From Nostoc sp. HK-01 (lineage in GTDB: Bacteria; Cyanobacteriota; Cyanobacteriia; Cyanobacteriales; Nostocaceae): a DNA stretch of 64,000 bases. The position numbers and the translations under genes were made by a program. The notes under the pieces are model-generated. The model saw only the letters and a program-made list of their open reading frames with translations, was not told where the DNA came from and did no database searches. The stretch is from positions 1,677,501 to 1,741,500 of the forward strand of contig AP018318.1 in the NCBI GenBank assembly GCA_003990705.1. The letters are read 5' to 3'. Shown piece by piece: positions 35,798 to 45,618 of this stretch. Each line of letters starts with the position of its first letter. The first letter of the stretch is position 1.

Positions 35798-38701
35798 ATG
35801 GATATAAAAACTATTACTGATAATTTTATCTATACAGACTGGACGTTAACTGAAACCCAGTTTGACCCCGATCAGATACATTCTAGAGAAACTATTTTCA
35901 CAATTGGCAATGGTTATTTAGGCACACGCGGTAGTTTTGAAAGAGACTATCCGCGTGAATTACCGGCTACTTTTATCCACGGTGTCTATGATGATGTCCC
36001 TGTGGTATATACAGAACTCGCCAACTGTCCTGATTGGCTACCAATGGTAGTGATGATTGATGGCGATCGCTTCCGCCTCAACGAAGGAGAAATTACCCAT
36101 TACGAGCGAGTGCTGGATGTGCGTCATGGACTCCTCAACCGTTCTTTACGTTGGCGCACTCCCACCGGGAAAACCATAGATATTCACTTTGAACGTTTTG
36201 CTAGTCTGGCAGATCAGCATATTGTGGCACAACGCTGTGAGTTAACGCCGCTAGATTTTGACGGCTTAATTGAAGTGCAAGGCAGCATCAATGGTTATCC
36301 TGAAAATCAAGGCTTCAATCATTGGGTAGATTTAGACCAAGGTAAAACTGAGCAAGGTATTTGGTTTCAAAGTCGTACTCGTAGTTCTCGAATTACGATT
36401 GGTATGGCAGCCAAAATGACTGTATCAGGAACGGAAGCATCTATCCAAGTTAATACTGCGCCTGGTTATCCTTCCTTAAATGCGACCTTTCTCGCCAAAT
36501 CACAGCAAACTGTGACAGTAGAAAAAATCGTCACCGTGTTTACCTCACGGGAAATTGAGACACCAGTCAAAGCAGCGCAAGAAAAACTTGCTCAAACTTC
36601 CGACTACCAAACCCTACGCAATGAACATACTCAAGCTTGGGATGCAGTTTGGCAGCAGAGTGATATTTTGCTAGAAGGTGATAATGAAGCGGCTTTTGCA
36701 ATTCGCTACAATATTTTTCAACTGTTAATTGCTGCGCCTCGATATGACGATAAAGTAAGTATTCCCGCCAAAACGCTTTCTGGGTTTGGCTATCGGGGTC
36801 ATGTTTTTTGGGATACAGAAATTTTTATTCTGCCATTTTTTACATTTACCCAACCTGCGATCGCTCGTAACTTACTAACTTACCGCTACCACACTTTACC
36901 AGGAGCTAGACGCAAAGCTTTGCATTCTGGCTATCAAGGCGCAATGTACGCCTGGGAAAGTGCTGATACTGGTGATGAAGTGACACCGCGCTGGTCACTT
37001 CCCAATGATTTTTATGGTGAAGATGTGCGAATTTGGTGTCGCGATCGCGAAATTCATATTAGTGCAGATATTACCTACGCAGTTTGGTATTACTGGTTAG
37101 CCACTGGTGATGATGAGTGGCTGCGCGATCGCGGTGCAGAGATTGTTTTAGATACCGCTATTTTTTGGGGTAGTCGAGTTGAGTATAATTCCGAACAAAA
37201 TCGCTACGAAATTCGCGCAGTCATTGGAGCCGATGAATATCACGAATTGGTTCACAATAACACCTTCACTAACCGGATGGTGCAATGGCATTTAGAAAAA
37301 GCACTGTTTATTGATAATTGGCTACAACAAAACTTCCCCGAACGCGCGGCGGAATTAGCCAAGCAACTGCAAATTACATCCGAAGTGCGATCGCATTGGC
37401 AAGATATCATTGCTAAAATCTGGATTCCCTACGACCCAGAAACCGGATTAATTGAGCAGTTTGAGGGATTTTTCCAACTCCAAGATATTAACTTAGACGA
37501 ATACGAACCTCGCCACCGTTCCATCCAAGCAATTCTAGGCATTGAAGAAGGCAACAAGCGGCAAATTTTGAAGCAGCCAGATGTATTGATGCTGCTGTAT
37601 TTAATGCGGGAATCAACAGATTTTCCCTACAACCCAAAATCCTTACAAGCGAATTGGGACTACTACGCACCGCGCACAGATATTACCTATGGTTCGTCTC
37701 TCGGCCCCGCAATTCACGCCATCCTCGCCGCAGATGTAGGGGAATCGGCTAGAGCTTACAAACGGTTTATGCAAGCTGCAATGGTCGATTTAGAGGATAG
37801 CCGAGGTAACACCAACGATGGAATTCACGGCGCTAGTGCTGGCGGTGTATGGCAAGCAGCGATTTTTGGCTTTGGGGGAATTCAGTTAACGGAAAATGGC
37901 CCCGTAGCTAACCCCCATTTACCTTCTCACTGGACACGCCTCAAATTCAAACTCCACTGGCGTGGTAAATGGCATGAATTTGATTTGCAACCACAACAAA
38001 AAACAATGGAAAAATTTACCCAATCCCCAACACCCGACATTCGCGGAGTAATTTTTGACCTTGATGGTGTGCTGACTGATACAGCAGAATACCATTATCA
38101 AGCTTGGCAAAGGTTAGCTGATGAAGAAGGTATACCTTTTAATCGCCAAGCAAATGAAGCCTTGCGAGGGGTATCTCGCCGGGAATCTTTAATGTTGATT
38201 ATTGGCGATCGCAAATATTCCGAAGCGCAAATCCAAGAAATGATGGAGCGTAAAAATGGCTACTATATAGAACTGATTCACCATGTAACACCAAAAGATT
38301 TATTACCAGGTGCGATCGCACTTTTGGAAGAATTACGCCAAGCTGGAATTAAAACAGCCATTGGTTCTGCAAGTAAAAATGCTCAGACTGTAGTTGAGTT
38401 ATTGGGGATTGCTGATAAAGTAGATGCGATCGCTGATGGTTACAGTGTAAAACAACCCAAACCCGCACCTGATTTATTTTTATACGCCGCCAAAGAACTC
38501 GGACTACAACCCAAACAATGTGTAGTCGTCGAAGATGCCGCAGCCGGAGTGGAAGCCGCTTTAGCAGGCGGTATGTGGGCAGTAGGACTAGGGCCAGTGG
38601 AACGCGTCGGCGCAGCCGATGTTGTATTACCTAGCCTAGCTGGGGTGAAGTGGGCAGATATTCAAGCGAAATTGAGTGAAAAAGTTCTGAGCAGAAAGTA
38701 G
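35798..38701 (+). CDS. Fused GH65 disaccharide phosphorylase and beta-phosphoglucomutase
   Basis: 967 residues from ATG 35798 (a TTG at 35780 is in frame). Residues 1 to about 735 are a GH65 phosphorylase of the kojibiose/trehalose/maltose type: GNGYLGTRGSFERD near the start, GHVFWDTEIF, and catalytic acid E480 in GADEYHELV...NNTFTN. Residues from about 748 are a HAD-family beta-phosphoglucomutase with nucleophile D754 and acid/base D756 (FDLDGVLTDT), GSASKNAQ and VVEDAAAGVEAA. GH65 phosphorolysis yields beta-glucose 1-phosphate, exactly the substrate of the second domain, giving glucose 6-phosphate. The disaccharide cannot be told from sequence. It follows sucrose synthase. Confidence 0.92.
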   Translation: MDIKTITDNFIYTDWTLTETQFDPDQIHSRETIFTIGNGYLGTRGSFERDYPRELPATFIHGVYDDVPVVYTELANCPDWLPMVVMIDGDRFRLNEGEITHYERVLDVRHGLLNRSLRWRTPTGKTIDIHFERFASLADQHIVAQRCELTPLDFDGLIEVQGSINGYPENQGFNHWVDLDQGKTEQGIWFQSRTRSSRITIGMAAKMTVSGTEASIQVNTAPGYPSLNATFLAKSQQTVTVEKIVTVFTSREIETPVKAAQEKLAQTSDYQTLRNEHTQAWDAVWQQSDILLEGDNEAAFAIRYNIFQLLIAAPRYDDKVSIPAKTLSGFGYRGHVFWDTEIFILPFFTFTQPAIARNLLTYRYHTLPGARRKALHSGYQGAMYAWESADTGDEVTPRWSLPNDFYGEDVRIWCRDREIHISADITYAVWYYWLATGDDEWLRDRGAEIVLDTAIFWGSRVEYNSEQNRYEIRAVIGADEYHELVHNNTFTNRMVQWHLEKALFIDNWLQQNFPERAAELAKQLQITSEVRSHWQDIIAKIWIPYDPETGLIEQFEGFFQLQDINLDEYEPRHRSIQAILGIEEGNKRQILKQPDVLMLLYLMRESTDFPYNPKSLQANWDYYAPRTDITYGSSLGPAIHAILAADVGESARAYKRFMQAAMVDLEDSRGNTNDGIHGASAGGVWQAAIFGFGGIQLTENGPVANPHLPSHWTRLKFKLHWRGKWHEFDLQPQQKTMEKFTQSPTPDIRGVIFDLDGVLTDTAEYHYQAWQRLADEEGIPFNRQANEALRGVSRRESLMLIIGDRKYSEAQIQEMMERKNGYYIELIHHVTPKDLLPGAIALLEELRQAGIKTAIGSASKNAQTVVELLGIADKVDAIADGYSVKQPKPAPDLFLYAAKELGLQPKQCVVVEDAAAGVEAALAGGMWAVGLGPVERVGAADVVLPSLAGVKWADIQAKLSEKVLSRK

Positions 38702-38730
38702 AGAATGGGGCGTAGGGAAAAGACTTTCTT

Positions 38731-38765
38731 CCTCCTGCCTCCTGCCCTCTGCCTCCTGCCTTCTA
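38731..38765. repeat. Heptameric repeat (STRR) CCTCCTG at the protease 3' end
   Basis: CCTCCTG, CCTCCTG, CCCTCTG, CCTCCTG, CCTTCTA. It includes the metalloprotease stop codon (38763-38765). The same family occurs inside the same gene at 40207-40234. Confidence 0.85.
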
Positions 38766-41537
38766 TTGAGAAAGCAACTGCGCGTTTAACGCCTTCGTAA
38801 TGCGATCGCCGGCAAATTCTAAATGGGCTACTGTGTACATATCTAATGCTGTGCCGAATTGTTGTAGCTTGGTGTTAATTGCTGTTTGCAGTTGGCGTAA
38901 TTTGTACCATGCCAGCGTTCGCCCATCTTCTAGTTGATCATTTGTATTCAACACCATCTCTAGCAAAATATTCAAATATTCTCGTTGCAAGGAACGACGA
39001 ATGCTAGAAATTGGTTTTGGTTCTTCTTGGGTGAAAACTTCTGTCCAAATGCCTGTTTGCAGTGTGTCAAATAATTCTGGCAGAGAAAGCGCTTGCCCAG
39101 GTTGAGATTTTAATTCTACATCCCGGAGACGATTTAAGCGATCGCCATCTAACAGCGATCGTAATATAGCACTTTGAAAAGAGAGAATGCGATCGTGAAT
39201 GGGATAATCAAGACGGCTATGATGTATCGGGCTACCCCAATGTTGCCAGCGTGAAGGTGCAAGTTGATTTAACAATTGCGGTGAGAAACTAAAAGCATCT
39301 TCAGCAAAGACATATTCTTGCAGCTTCGCTAATGCTTGACGTTGTTGCGTTAGTGAAACGGGAACAAAAGCCCAAGAATTATCATCACCAGCATGAAGCC
39401 GTCGGAATGATTGCCCACCAATATACTGAGAAAGTAAGCTGGCATTGCGAAAATAATATCTCAACACTCGATTAAATAAAACCCGCAAGCTACTATAGCT
39501 TTCACCCTTGGGTAAATAACCCTCATCCAGACGTTGCCACATTACACGGGCGTTATCCATTTGCCATTGAGAGTACACCAAAACATCACTACTCATATCC
39601 CAGAGATTTGCTAATGGGTTGATGTCGTGGGTATCTTCATCAGTTGCGTAAGATAATTCTGGTTGCGGCGATGCTAAAGCAATTTCTTCTAAAAAGCTTT
39701 TTTCTGCTTCCGGCGTGACTCCCTCACCCGCTACATCAGGATTTTTTTTGTAACCGTATTCAATTGCCCATTCATCATAAGGGCCAATAACACTAGGAAA
39801 ATATTCACCTTGCTGCACTCCTTGAGGGGCAATATTCACAGGTAAATAATCCATCACCGAACCTGCTAAACCTTTGGTATGGGTAATTTCCGTGTTATTT
39901 AATTCTTGCGGCGCTAACATAGTGCTGCCATGAAAATTGTGCCGCAAACCGAGAGTATGTCCTACCTCATGGGCAATTACAGAACGCAAATATTGATGCA
40001 CATACTCCTTCATCGTTTCACTATTGGGTTTAGTATTTTGCAGCAGTGATAATGCTAACGCCCCCATTGCGACTTGTTCTGTAGATTCTGCACCGTAACA
40101 AGTATCAGTGTCTTGAAAGTGCTGAGTCACCGAACTTTGCTCAACGCGGGTTCCCCGCGCACGCAAGTTCTCGCTGAGTGCTGGGTGCTGAGTAGAAAAT
40201 TCTATTCCTCCTGCCCCCTGCCTCCTGCCTTCTGCCTGACACATTGACGAAGCCTCTATCAGTGCATGATATTCTTGCTGAATTGAGCGCACCATATTGG
40301 CATCAACAATAATGTCTGCGTCTAAGATTTCGCCAGTGAGTGGGTTAACCCGCATTGGCCCTCTAGCAAAACCAGCATCTAAAGAATTAAACCAGCGAAT
40401 AGTGTTGTAGCGCACATCTGCGGGATGCCAATCAGCATCATCTGGCATTTGTCGCACTTCAATGGCATTTTGAAATCCAGCTTTGAGAAATGCTTGATTC
40501 CACATCAAAACGCCTTCTTGAATGGCATTTCTGTATATAGGTGGAACAGCATTTTCAATCCAAAATACAATCGGCTTTTTTGGTGGAGATAAAGGTGCGG
40601 TGGGGTCGGATGGTTCTAAATGCCAGCGATTAATGTACCTAACAAATGGTTCTTGAAGGTTATTGTCAGAAAAATCTTGAAAAGCAGTAATAAAATAACC
40701 TACTCGGTCATCAGCAATTCTCGGAATATAACCGTTGTTTTCTTGTAATTGCGAAAAACTATAATGTACCTTCAGGCTAAGGGCGCGGCTATCGGGTAAT
40801 GTAATGAGATTTGCGCCTTCTGGAGAAGAGAAACCATAATTTGCATCAATCTCTACGTTTTGCGGAAAGCTGTTAACATTACCAAAATAAGATTTACTAC
40901 TTTCTAAGCGGTAATCTGCCTGTAATGAGTATTTTAATAAAGTAGTTAACCCCGGAAAATCCTGTAGTAGCAGTTCTTCTAGGTTAATGATAAGATTTTT
41001 ACTACGTGGATCAATACTATCTATTGCTACCGAATAAAGCACCGAATCGCTAAATGAACGAGCCAGCGATCGCTCTTCTGCTTCCCCTGATTTTATCCGA
41101 AATTTGACGTTCTGAATTACAAAATGCAAATTGTTATTTACGCGGCGAAAATAGAAGAGAAACTCAGCTAGAGGTAATCCGCTATAAATTCCACTTTCAC
41201 CCAGACCAGATTCTAAAGTAACTGTGGCGAGATAACTTTTATTTAGCTGTTTTGGCTTGATCTCTAAATAAACTTTGCCTGATTCTTCTTGACTATAAAG
41301 TGTAAATAGCCCTGCTTGTTTAATGACACCTTTAACTGTTTCCCGATAACGGCGCAGTTCTTGTTTTTTAGTCTCCCCAAAATTATTAGCAACCGCTAAG
41401 TTTTCAACTACTGGAATTGGGTTTAACTGCTGAACATCAGGTTCTGTCAGTTGATTTGCACTTGCCCAACTATTATTTAGAAAAAAATTGTATAGCAATA
41501 TTGTACAGATTGCTAATTTTGCGATCCAGTGTCTCAT
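38763..41537 (-). CDS. Large exported zinc metalloprotease (metzincin-like, DUF5117/DUF4953 type)
   Basis: 924 residues. A signal peptide or N-terminal anchor (IAKLAICTILLYNFFL) is followed by a beta-rich region, then the zinc site HEVGHTLGLRH at residues 523-533 (H523, E524, H527, H533) and a Met-turn SVMDY about 35 residues later, the metzincin pattern. The C-terminal 250 residues are helical. About 39 residues near 434-472 (QAEGRRQGAGGIEF ... LRARGTRVE) are translated heptad and palindromic repeat DNA and lie before the zinc site. The frame remains open across it, so the protein is probably made. The substrate is unknown. Confidence 0.88.
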   Translation of the reverse strand: MRHWIAKLAICTILLYNFFLNNSWASANQLTEPDVQQLNPIPVVENLAVANNFGETKKQELRRYRETVKGVIKQAGLFTLYSQEESGKVYLEIKPKQLNKSYLATVTLESGLGESGIYSGLPLAEFLFYFRRVNNNLHFVIQNVKFRIKSGEAEERSLARSFSDSVLYSVAIDSIDPRSKNLIINLEELLLQDFPGLTTLLKYSLQADYRLESSKSYFGNVNSFPQNVEIDANYGFSSPEGANLITLPDSRALSLKVHYSFSQLQENNGYIPRIADDRVGYFITAFQDFSDNNLQEPFVRYINRWHLEPSDPTAPLSPPKKPIVFWIENAVPPIYRNAIQEGVLMWNQAFLKAGFQNAIEVRQMPDDADWHPADVRYNTIRWFNSLDAGFARGPMRVNPLTGEILDADIIVDANMVRSIQQEYHALIEASSMCQAEGRRQGAGGIEFSTQHPALSENLRARGTRVEQSSVTQHFQDTDTCYGAESTEQVAMGALALSLLQNTKPNSETMKEYVHQYLRSVIAHEVGHTLGLRHNFHGSTMLAPQELNNTEITHTKGLAGSVMDYLPVNIAPQGVQQGEYFPSVIGPYDEWAIEYGYKKNPDVAGEGVTPEAEKSFLEEIALASPQPELSYATDEDTHDINPLANLWDMSSDVLVYSQWQMDNARVMWQRLDEGYLPKGESYSSLRVLFNRVLRYYFRNASLLSQYIGGQSFRRLHAGDDNSWAFVPVSLTQQRQALAKLQEYVFAEDAFSFSPQLLNQLAPSRWQHWGSPIHHSRLDYPIHDRILSFQSAILRSLLDGDRLNRLRDVELKSQPGQALSLPELFDTLQTGIWTEVFTQEEPKPISSIRRSLQREYLNILLEMVLNTNDQLEDGRTLAWYKLRQLQTAINTKLQQFGTALDMYTVAHLEFAGDRITKALNAQLLSQ
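40121..40240. repeat. Repeat block inserted in frame in the metalloprotease gene
   Basis: It comprises a CCTCCTG heptad array (40207-40234), a GTGCTGGGTGCTGAGT stretch (about 40177-40192), and a palindromic core around CGGGTTCCCCG (40147-40157). The latter core resembles the repeats at 59515-59555 and 60561-60616. The block is about 117-120 nt, a multiple of three. Confidence 0.75.
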
Positions 41538-42148
41538 CCTTTAGCTTCTGATTCTGAAGTGGTGATTGTGTCGAGGAAAAACTGTGAGATTAATACGCAG
41601 TGAGTCAGCATTTCCAAGACTTCTTCAATACTTAAGGCTGACTTGTTGGGTAAATTAACTGTAGTCAGGCAAAAGATTGTTTTACCTAAAAAGATGAGAA
41701 GTCTTGTGATTGGCAGTTAAGCCTTGCGAAGAATTTTTATTGAGCAAATGAAATTAATTGTATCTTAGGATAGATGTTTTATACATCTGTGTATATATGT
41801 TTTTTTGAAATATATATTGTAATCCAGGTAGAAGAATGTATGTGTTGTTACAGTCTCTCAACAACAAAATCCCCGACTTTGATAAGAAGTCGGGGATATG
41901 AAGCTTTTAATTATATGTAGTGGTTTGAGCAAACTAATTTAGGAGAGTGTAATTAATAAAATTAACTGTAGATGTCAACACAGTAGCTTTTAAAAATTTC
42001 GCTGTAATACCAATTTGAAAAATGATTGGGACAAATGTGTTTCTGAACAGCTTACCAGTAAAGCATTCCACAATTCAAAATCCAAAATGGTATGAGATAA
42101 CCCCCTGGCTGATGAAACCAGGAGTAGTTAACGCAATTAAATATACAT
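41538..42148. other. Intergenic region between PHP-domain gene and metalloprotease gene
   Basis: 611 nt with no gene. It contains an 11-bp perfect hairpin (41869-41897) and an AATTCAAAATCCAAAATGG repeat fragment (about 42071-42090). The metalloprotease promoter should be in the first 200 nt. Confidence 0.45.
41869..41897 (-). repeat. GC-rich hairpin, possible minus-strand terminator
   Basis: ATCCCCGACTT (41869-41879) pairs with 41887-41897, 7-nt loop. Read on the minus strand it is followed by TTTTGTTGTTG, so it may end the PHP-domain transcript. The CCCCGACTT palindrome is a common dispersed element in Nostoc genomes. Confidence 0.5.
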
Positions 42149-42835
42149 TTACAATCGCTGGAGTAAATTTAAACCATGAGTATCAGTACCACAGGTATTG
42201 AACAAGCCATAATCACTAGCTAATTGTTGCACTTGTTGTGATTCTGTCGGGCTTGGTTTCCACGGGCTGGGGTTATTATAAGCGTAGAAACTTTCCACAC
42301 CATCAATACCATGTTCAGCCGCAGCCGCAATTAAATCAAAATGCGATCGCCTGTAACGCGCGGGATGCGCTAAAACTGCTAGTCCACCAGCTTCATGAAT
42401 CGCCGCAATTACGTTGACTGCTTGATATTCTATACCTGTGACAGCACTTTTTTGCAAGTAAGGTTTAATGCTAGAGTGACTTGGCTCAAAGGCATAAGCT
42501 AAAATGTGAACCTCATTATCCAAAAGGTTAGCATTGATTTCTGTACCACTCCATAAATAAGGAATGTTACTGTGAGGATTTTTCCACTTCCAGTCTTCTA
42601 ACCAAGCTTGCGCTGCTAAATAGCCACCAATATTATGATGGTCAGTAATGGCTAATCCTTCTAAGCCAATAGCGATCGCTTGTTCCATCAATGCACTAGG
42701 CTGCAACCTTCCGTCTGAATGAACGGTGTGCATGTGAAAATTAAATACTTTCGGACAGCTTTGGGCATCAATCTTCTGGAATACTTGTTTTAAAAGTTCG
42801 CAAGAAGTCGATGTCCGCGTACAATTCATAACCAT
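42149..42835 (-). CDS. PHP-domain metal-dependent phosphoesterase
   Basis: 228 residues. Metal-binding motifs of the PHP fold are in order: HMHTVHSDG near residue 33, ITDHHN near 59, the E in GTEIN, VLAHPAR, and a C-terminal CGTDTHG. It resembles the small stand-alone PHP proteins (YciV/TrpH-like) that hydrolyse 3'-5' nucleotide phosphodiesters or 3',5'-bisphosphates. Cytoplasmic; the exact substrate is not evident. The gene stands alone on the minus strand. Confidence 0.85.
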   Translation of the reverse strand: MVMNCTRTSTSCELLKQVFQKIDAQSCPKVFNFHMHTVHSDGRLQPSALMEQAIAIGLEGLAITDHHNIGGYLAAQAWLEDWKWKNPHSNIPYLWSGTEINANLLDNEVHILAYAFEPSHSSIKPYLQKSAVTGIEYQAVNVIAAIHEAGGLAVLAHPARYRRSHFDLIAAAAEHGIDGVESFYAYNNPSPWKPSPTESQQVQQLASDYGLFNTCGTDTHGLNLLQRL

Positions 42836-43450
42836 ACTACCCTCTGCACAAATATACGCAGTTATTCACACACCAAAACGCCACACCTATAGATAAGAAA
42901 GCACTAGCACGTATCATTAGTGCCAGCAGGTATTTAATTAGCTTACTCAGCTAAATTTTTCAATATGTTAAGACTACGTTAGCAAATCTCAATGATAATG
43001 GGCATGAGTATTTTCGATTGCTTTAATAAGCGCAAGTCAAAAATTTTTCTCAAATATTCAAGTAAATACTGATACAAATTTTATGAATAAGCGCCTAGGG
43101 AATAGGTAATAGTATTGTTGATTCAACAATCAGAAATTTTTTTCAGTTACTCACTCAGAAGATTTCACTATACCACAAGCAAAAAAACCTCTCTTCCCTT
43201 TCCATAAATACAGGGAAATAAGGGTATGGGGATGTAAGGGTATGGGAGTGATAGAAGTTTGATTAAATCGTGACTTCTAGAGTCATTACTCATCACTTTG
43301 TTAAAAACCTACACTTGTGAGGGAATAGGCGTGTAGGGGTATAAGGAACATCCTGTGCTTGTTAAGAAAAGGGGAAGGACATCACACCACTGGCAATAAA
43401 TGAAATAAACACGTCATTACTTGTTCTCACCTACACCCTTACACCTACGT
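42836..43450. other. Intergenic region upstream of the PHP gene, after purM
   Basis: 615 nt without a gene. GGGTATGGGGATGTAAGGGTATGG-like repeat sequence lies at 43215-43245 (degenerate heptads), and another GTGTAGGGGTATAAGG stretch at 43331. The PHP promoter should lie near 42840-42950. Confidence 0.4.
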
Positions 43451-44479
43451 TTAACTAAATAATCCCTCCAGTGTACCTGCACCAGGAATTACCTCACCAA
43501 TTGCAAAGGCGGGAATATTTTGTGATGTAAAAAAGGAAATTGTTTGTTCTACTTGCTGAGGCGGTATTAACAGCACAAATCCAATCCCCATATTGAATGT
43601 ATTAAACATTGCTTCGTCGCTTACTGCACCGACTTCCGCTAACCATTGAAATGTAGCAGGAATTTTCCAACTGTTGGGGTTAATTTTAATTGTTTGATTT
43701 TTACCTAAACATCTGGGTAAATTTTCTGGTAAACCGCCACCTGTAATATGCGCCATCCCATGAATTTCTATACCAGCTTGACGGGCGGCGAGAACTGGTT
43801 TGACATAAATGCGCGTAGGTTGGAGAAAAGCTTCTCCAATAGTTTCACCAGCTAATAAATCTGGGCTATCGCTCCAAGCAAAACCCCCATCACTGACAAT
43901 CTTGCGGACTAAGCTGATACCATTACTGTGTACACCAGTACTAGCTAGAGCGATCGCTACATCTCCCACTTGTACCTGAGAACCATCCAACATCTGACTT
44001 TTTTCGACAATTCCCACGCAAAACCCAGCCAAGTCATATTCCCCGACTTGGTAAAAACCAGGCATTTCTGCCGTTTCTCCGCCTAATAAGGCACAACCAG
44101 CTAGTTTGCAGCCAGCAGCTATCCCTGCTACTACCTGGGTTAACTGCTCTTTATCTAACTTACCTGTGGCGACATAATCTAAAAAAAACAGGGGTTCTGC
44201 ACCAGATGTCAGCACATCATTCACGCACATAGCGACTAAATCAATCCCCACACTATCGTGACGATTGAGAATTTGGGCAATTTTTAGCTTTGTACCTACA
44301 CCATCCGTTCCCGAAACCAGCACAGGTTCTTTGTAACCTGTGGGTAGTTGAAAGCAACCGCCAAAACCACCTAGTCCGCCGAGTACTTCTGGCCTAAAGG
44401 TGCTATGAACCAAATTGCGAATTTGATCGACAAAGGCTCTACCAGCCTCAACATCAACCCCTGCATCCCGATAATCCAT
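43451..44479 (-). CDS. purM: Phosphoribosylformylglycinamidine cyclo-ligase
   Basis: AIR synthetase of purine biosynthesis: ATP-dependent ring closure of FGAM. 342 residues, the usual length. It begins [20 protein letters not shown] and shows the family motifs [37 protein letters not shown] and [13 protein letters not shown]. Cytoplasmic. Heptad repeats (44494-44528) lie directly upstream of the start. Confidence 0.96.
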   Translation of the reverse strand: MDYRDAGVDVEAGRAFVDQIRNLVHSTFRPEVLGGLGGFGGCFQLPTGYKEPVLVSGTDGVGTKLKIAQILNRHDSVGIDLVAMCVNDVLTSGAEPLFFLDYVATGKLDKEQLTQVVAGIAAGCKLAGCALLGGETAEMPGFYQVGEYDLAGFCVGIVEKSQMLDGSQVQVGDVAIALASTGVHSNGISLVRKIVSDGGFAWSDSPDLLAGETIGEAFLQPTRIYVKPVLAARQAGIEIHGMAHITGGGLPENLPRCLGKNQTIKINPNSWKIPATFQWLAEVGAVSDEAMFNTFNMGIGFVLLIPPQQVEQTISFFTSQNIPAFAIGEVIPGAGTLEGLFS

Positions 44480-44493
44480 AAGAGTTAGTTAAT

Positions 44494-44528
44494 AGTCAAT
44501 GGTCAAGGGTCAATAGTCAATGGTCAAT
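44494..44528. repeat. Heptameric repeat (STRR) upstream of purM
   Basis: Five units: AGTCAAT, GGTCAAG, GGTCAAT, AGTCAAT, GGTCAAT. A reversed copy (CTATTGACTCTGGACTATTGA) lies at 44537-44557, so the region can fold. Confidence 0.8.
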
Positions 44529-44569
44529 GGACTATAAACTATTGACTCTGGACTATTGATATTACCTCA

Positions 44570-44776
44570 TTAAAAGACCTGATCTTCTATGCTTCGCCAC
44601 CATTCACCTAAATTCATTAAATCTTGGTGAATGTCTGCTAACTCATCAGCGTAGGTATCTTCAGAAATTGTATCTCGGCGTTCTTGTAATTTTTTCAGAC
44701 GTAGTTGTACCAATAGCCACGGTTTGGTGATGCTATCTGTGGCTTCAAGGTATTGTGCTAATTGTTTGCTATCCAT
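44570..44776 (-). CDS. Small conserved protein, unknown function
   Basis: 68 residues, charged and helical (KPWLLVQLRLKKLQERRD, YADELADIHQDLMNLGEWW). No signal or membrane segment. It lies between sodB and purM on the same strand. I do not recognise a family. The codon pattern and Met start directly after an AT-rich promoter-like stretch support it as a gene. Confidence 0.6.
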   Translation of the reverse strand: MDSKQLAQYLEATDSITKPWLLVQLRLKKLQERRDTISEDTYADELADIHQDLMNLGEWWRSIEDQVF

Positions 44777-45015
44777 ATATTTTAGATTTTTATGTTTTTT
44801 TAGGCAAAAAGAATATTGACTGGCTTCACGGACTCCCTATTTTCAAGATAGTTCAGCGAGGCGATCGCTACTACCGTGTTGACAAAATTTTTAATTGAAG
44901 CAAAAACAGCCACGAATAGAGAGTCGTGACTGTTGATCATATTTTGGAGAGCAACTAAATATCTATACTTGAGAAATTTGGCAGATGTGAGCGATCGCTT
45001 TCTGCCTGATAGATA

Positions 45016-45618
45016 TTATGCTTTAGCCAGATTTTCTGCAACGAAGTCCCAGTTGACTAACTGATCTAAGAAATTCTTAATGAATGCAGGACGAGCATTG
45101 CGGAAGTCGATGTAATAAGCATGTTCCCAAACGTCAAGGGTGAGCAATGCTTTTTTGCCGTGGGCTAAGGGGTTCTCAGCGTTAGGTGTTTTAATTACCT
45201 TAAGAGTACCACCATCATCAACTAACCAAGCCCAACCACTACCAAACTGAGTAGCAGCCGCATTCGAGAACTCTTCTTTGAATTTGTCGAAGCTACCAAA
45301 GTCTTTTTCAATTCTGCTTGCGAGTTCACCAGTGGGTGCGCCGCCACCACCTGGCTTCAAGCTATTCCAAAAAAAGGTGTGGTTCCAAACTTGAGCAGCA
45401 TTGTTGAAAATACCTGCTTTGGAAGAATCTTTAAAGGATATTTGGATAACTTCTTCTAGAGACTTATTAGCAAGTTCTGTATTTTCGGTTAGCTTGTTGA
45501 GGTTATCGACATAAGCTTTATGATGCTTACCATAGTGATACTCGAAGGTCTCAGCTTTCATGCCATACGGCTCTAGAGCATTAATGTCAAAGGGTAAGGG
45601 GGGCTGTGTAAATGCCAT
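45016..45618 (-). CDS. sodB: Superoxide dismutase, iron type
   Basis: Converts superoxide to H2O2 and O2 in the cytoplasm. 200 residues. Metal ligands are in YHYGKHHKAYVDNL (His near 27), VWNHTFFW (His near 79), and DVWEHAYY (Asp and His). The Gln in AAQVWNHTF is the second-sphere Gln typical of Fe enzymes. There is no signal peptide. Upstream, 693 nt contain no gene and should hold the promoter. Heterocystous cyanobacteria usually also have a membrane Mn enzyme elsewhere. Confidence 0.96.
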   Translation of the reverse strand: MAFTQPPLPFDINALEPYGMKAETFEYHYGKHHKAYVDNLNKLTENTELANKSLEEVIQISFKDSSKAGIFNNAAQVWNHTFFWNSLKPGGGGAPTGELASRIEKDFGSFDKFKEEFSNAAATQFGSGWAWLVDDGGTLKVIKTPNAENPLAHGKKALLTLDVWEHAYYIDFRNARPAFIKNFLDQLVNWDFVAENLAKA

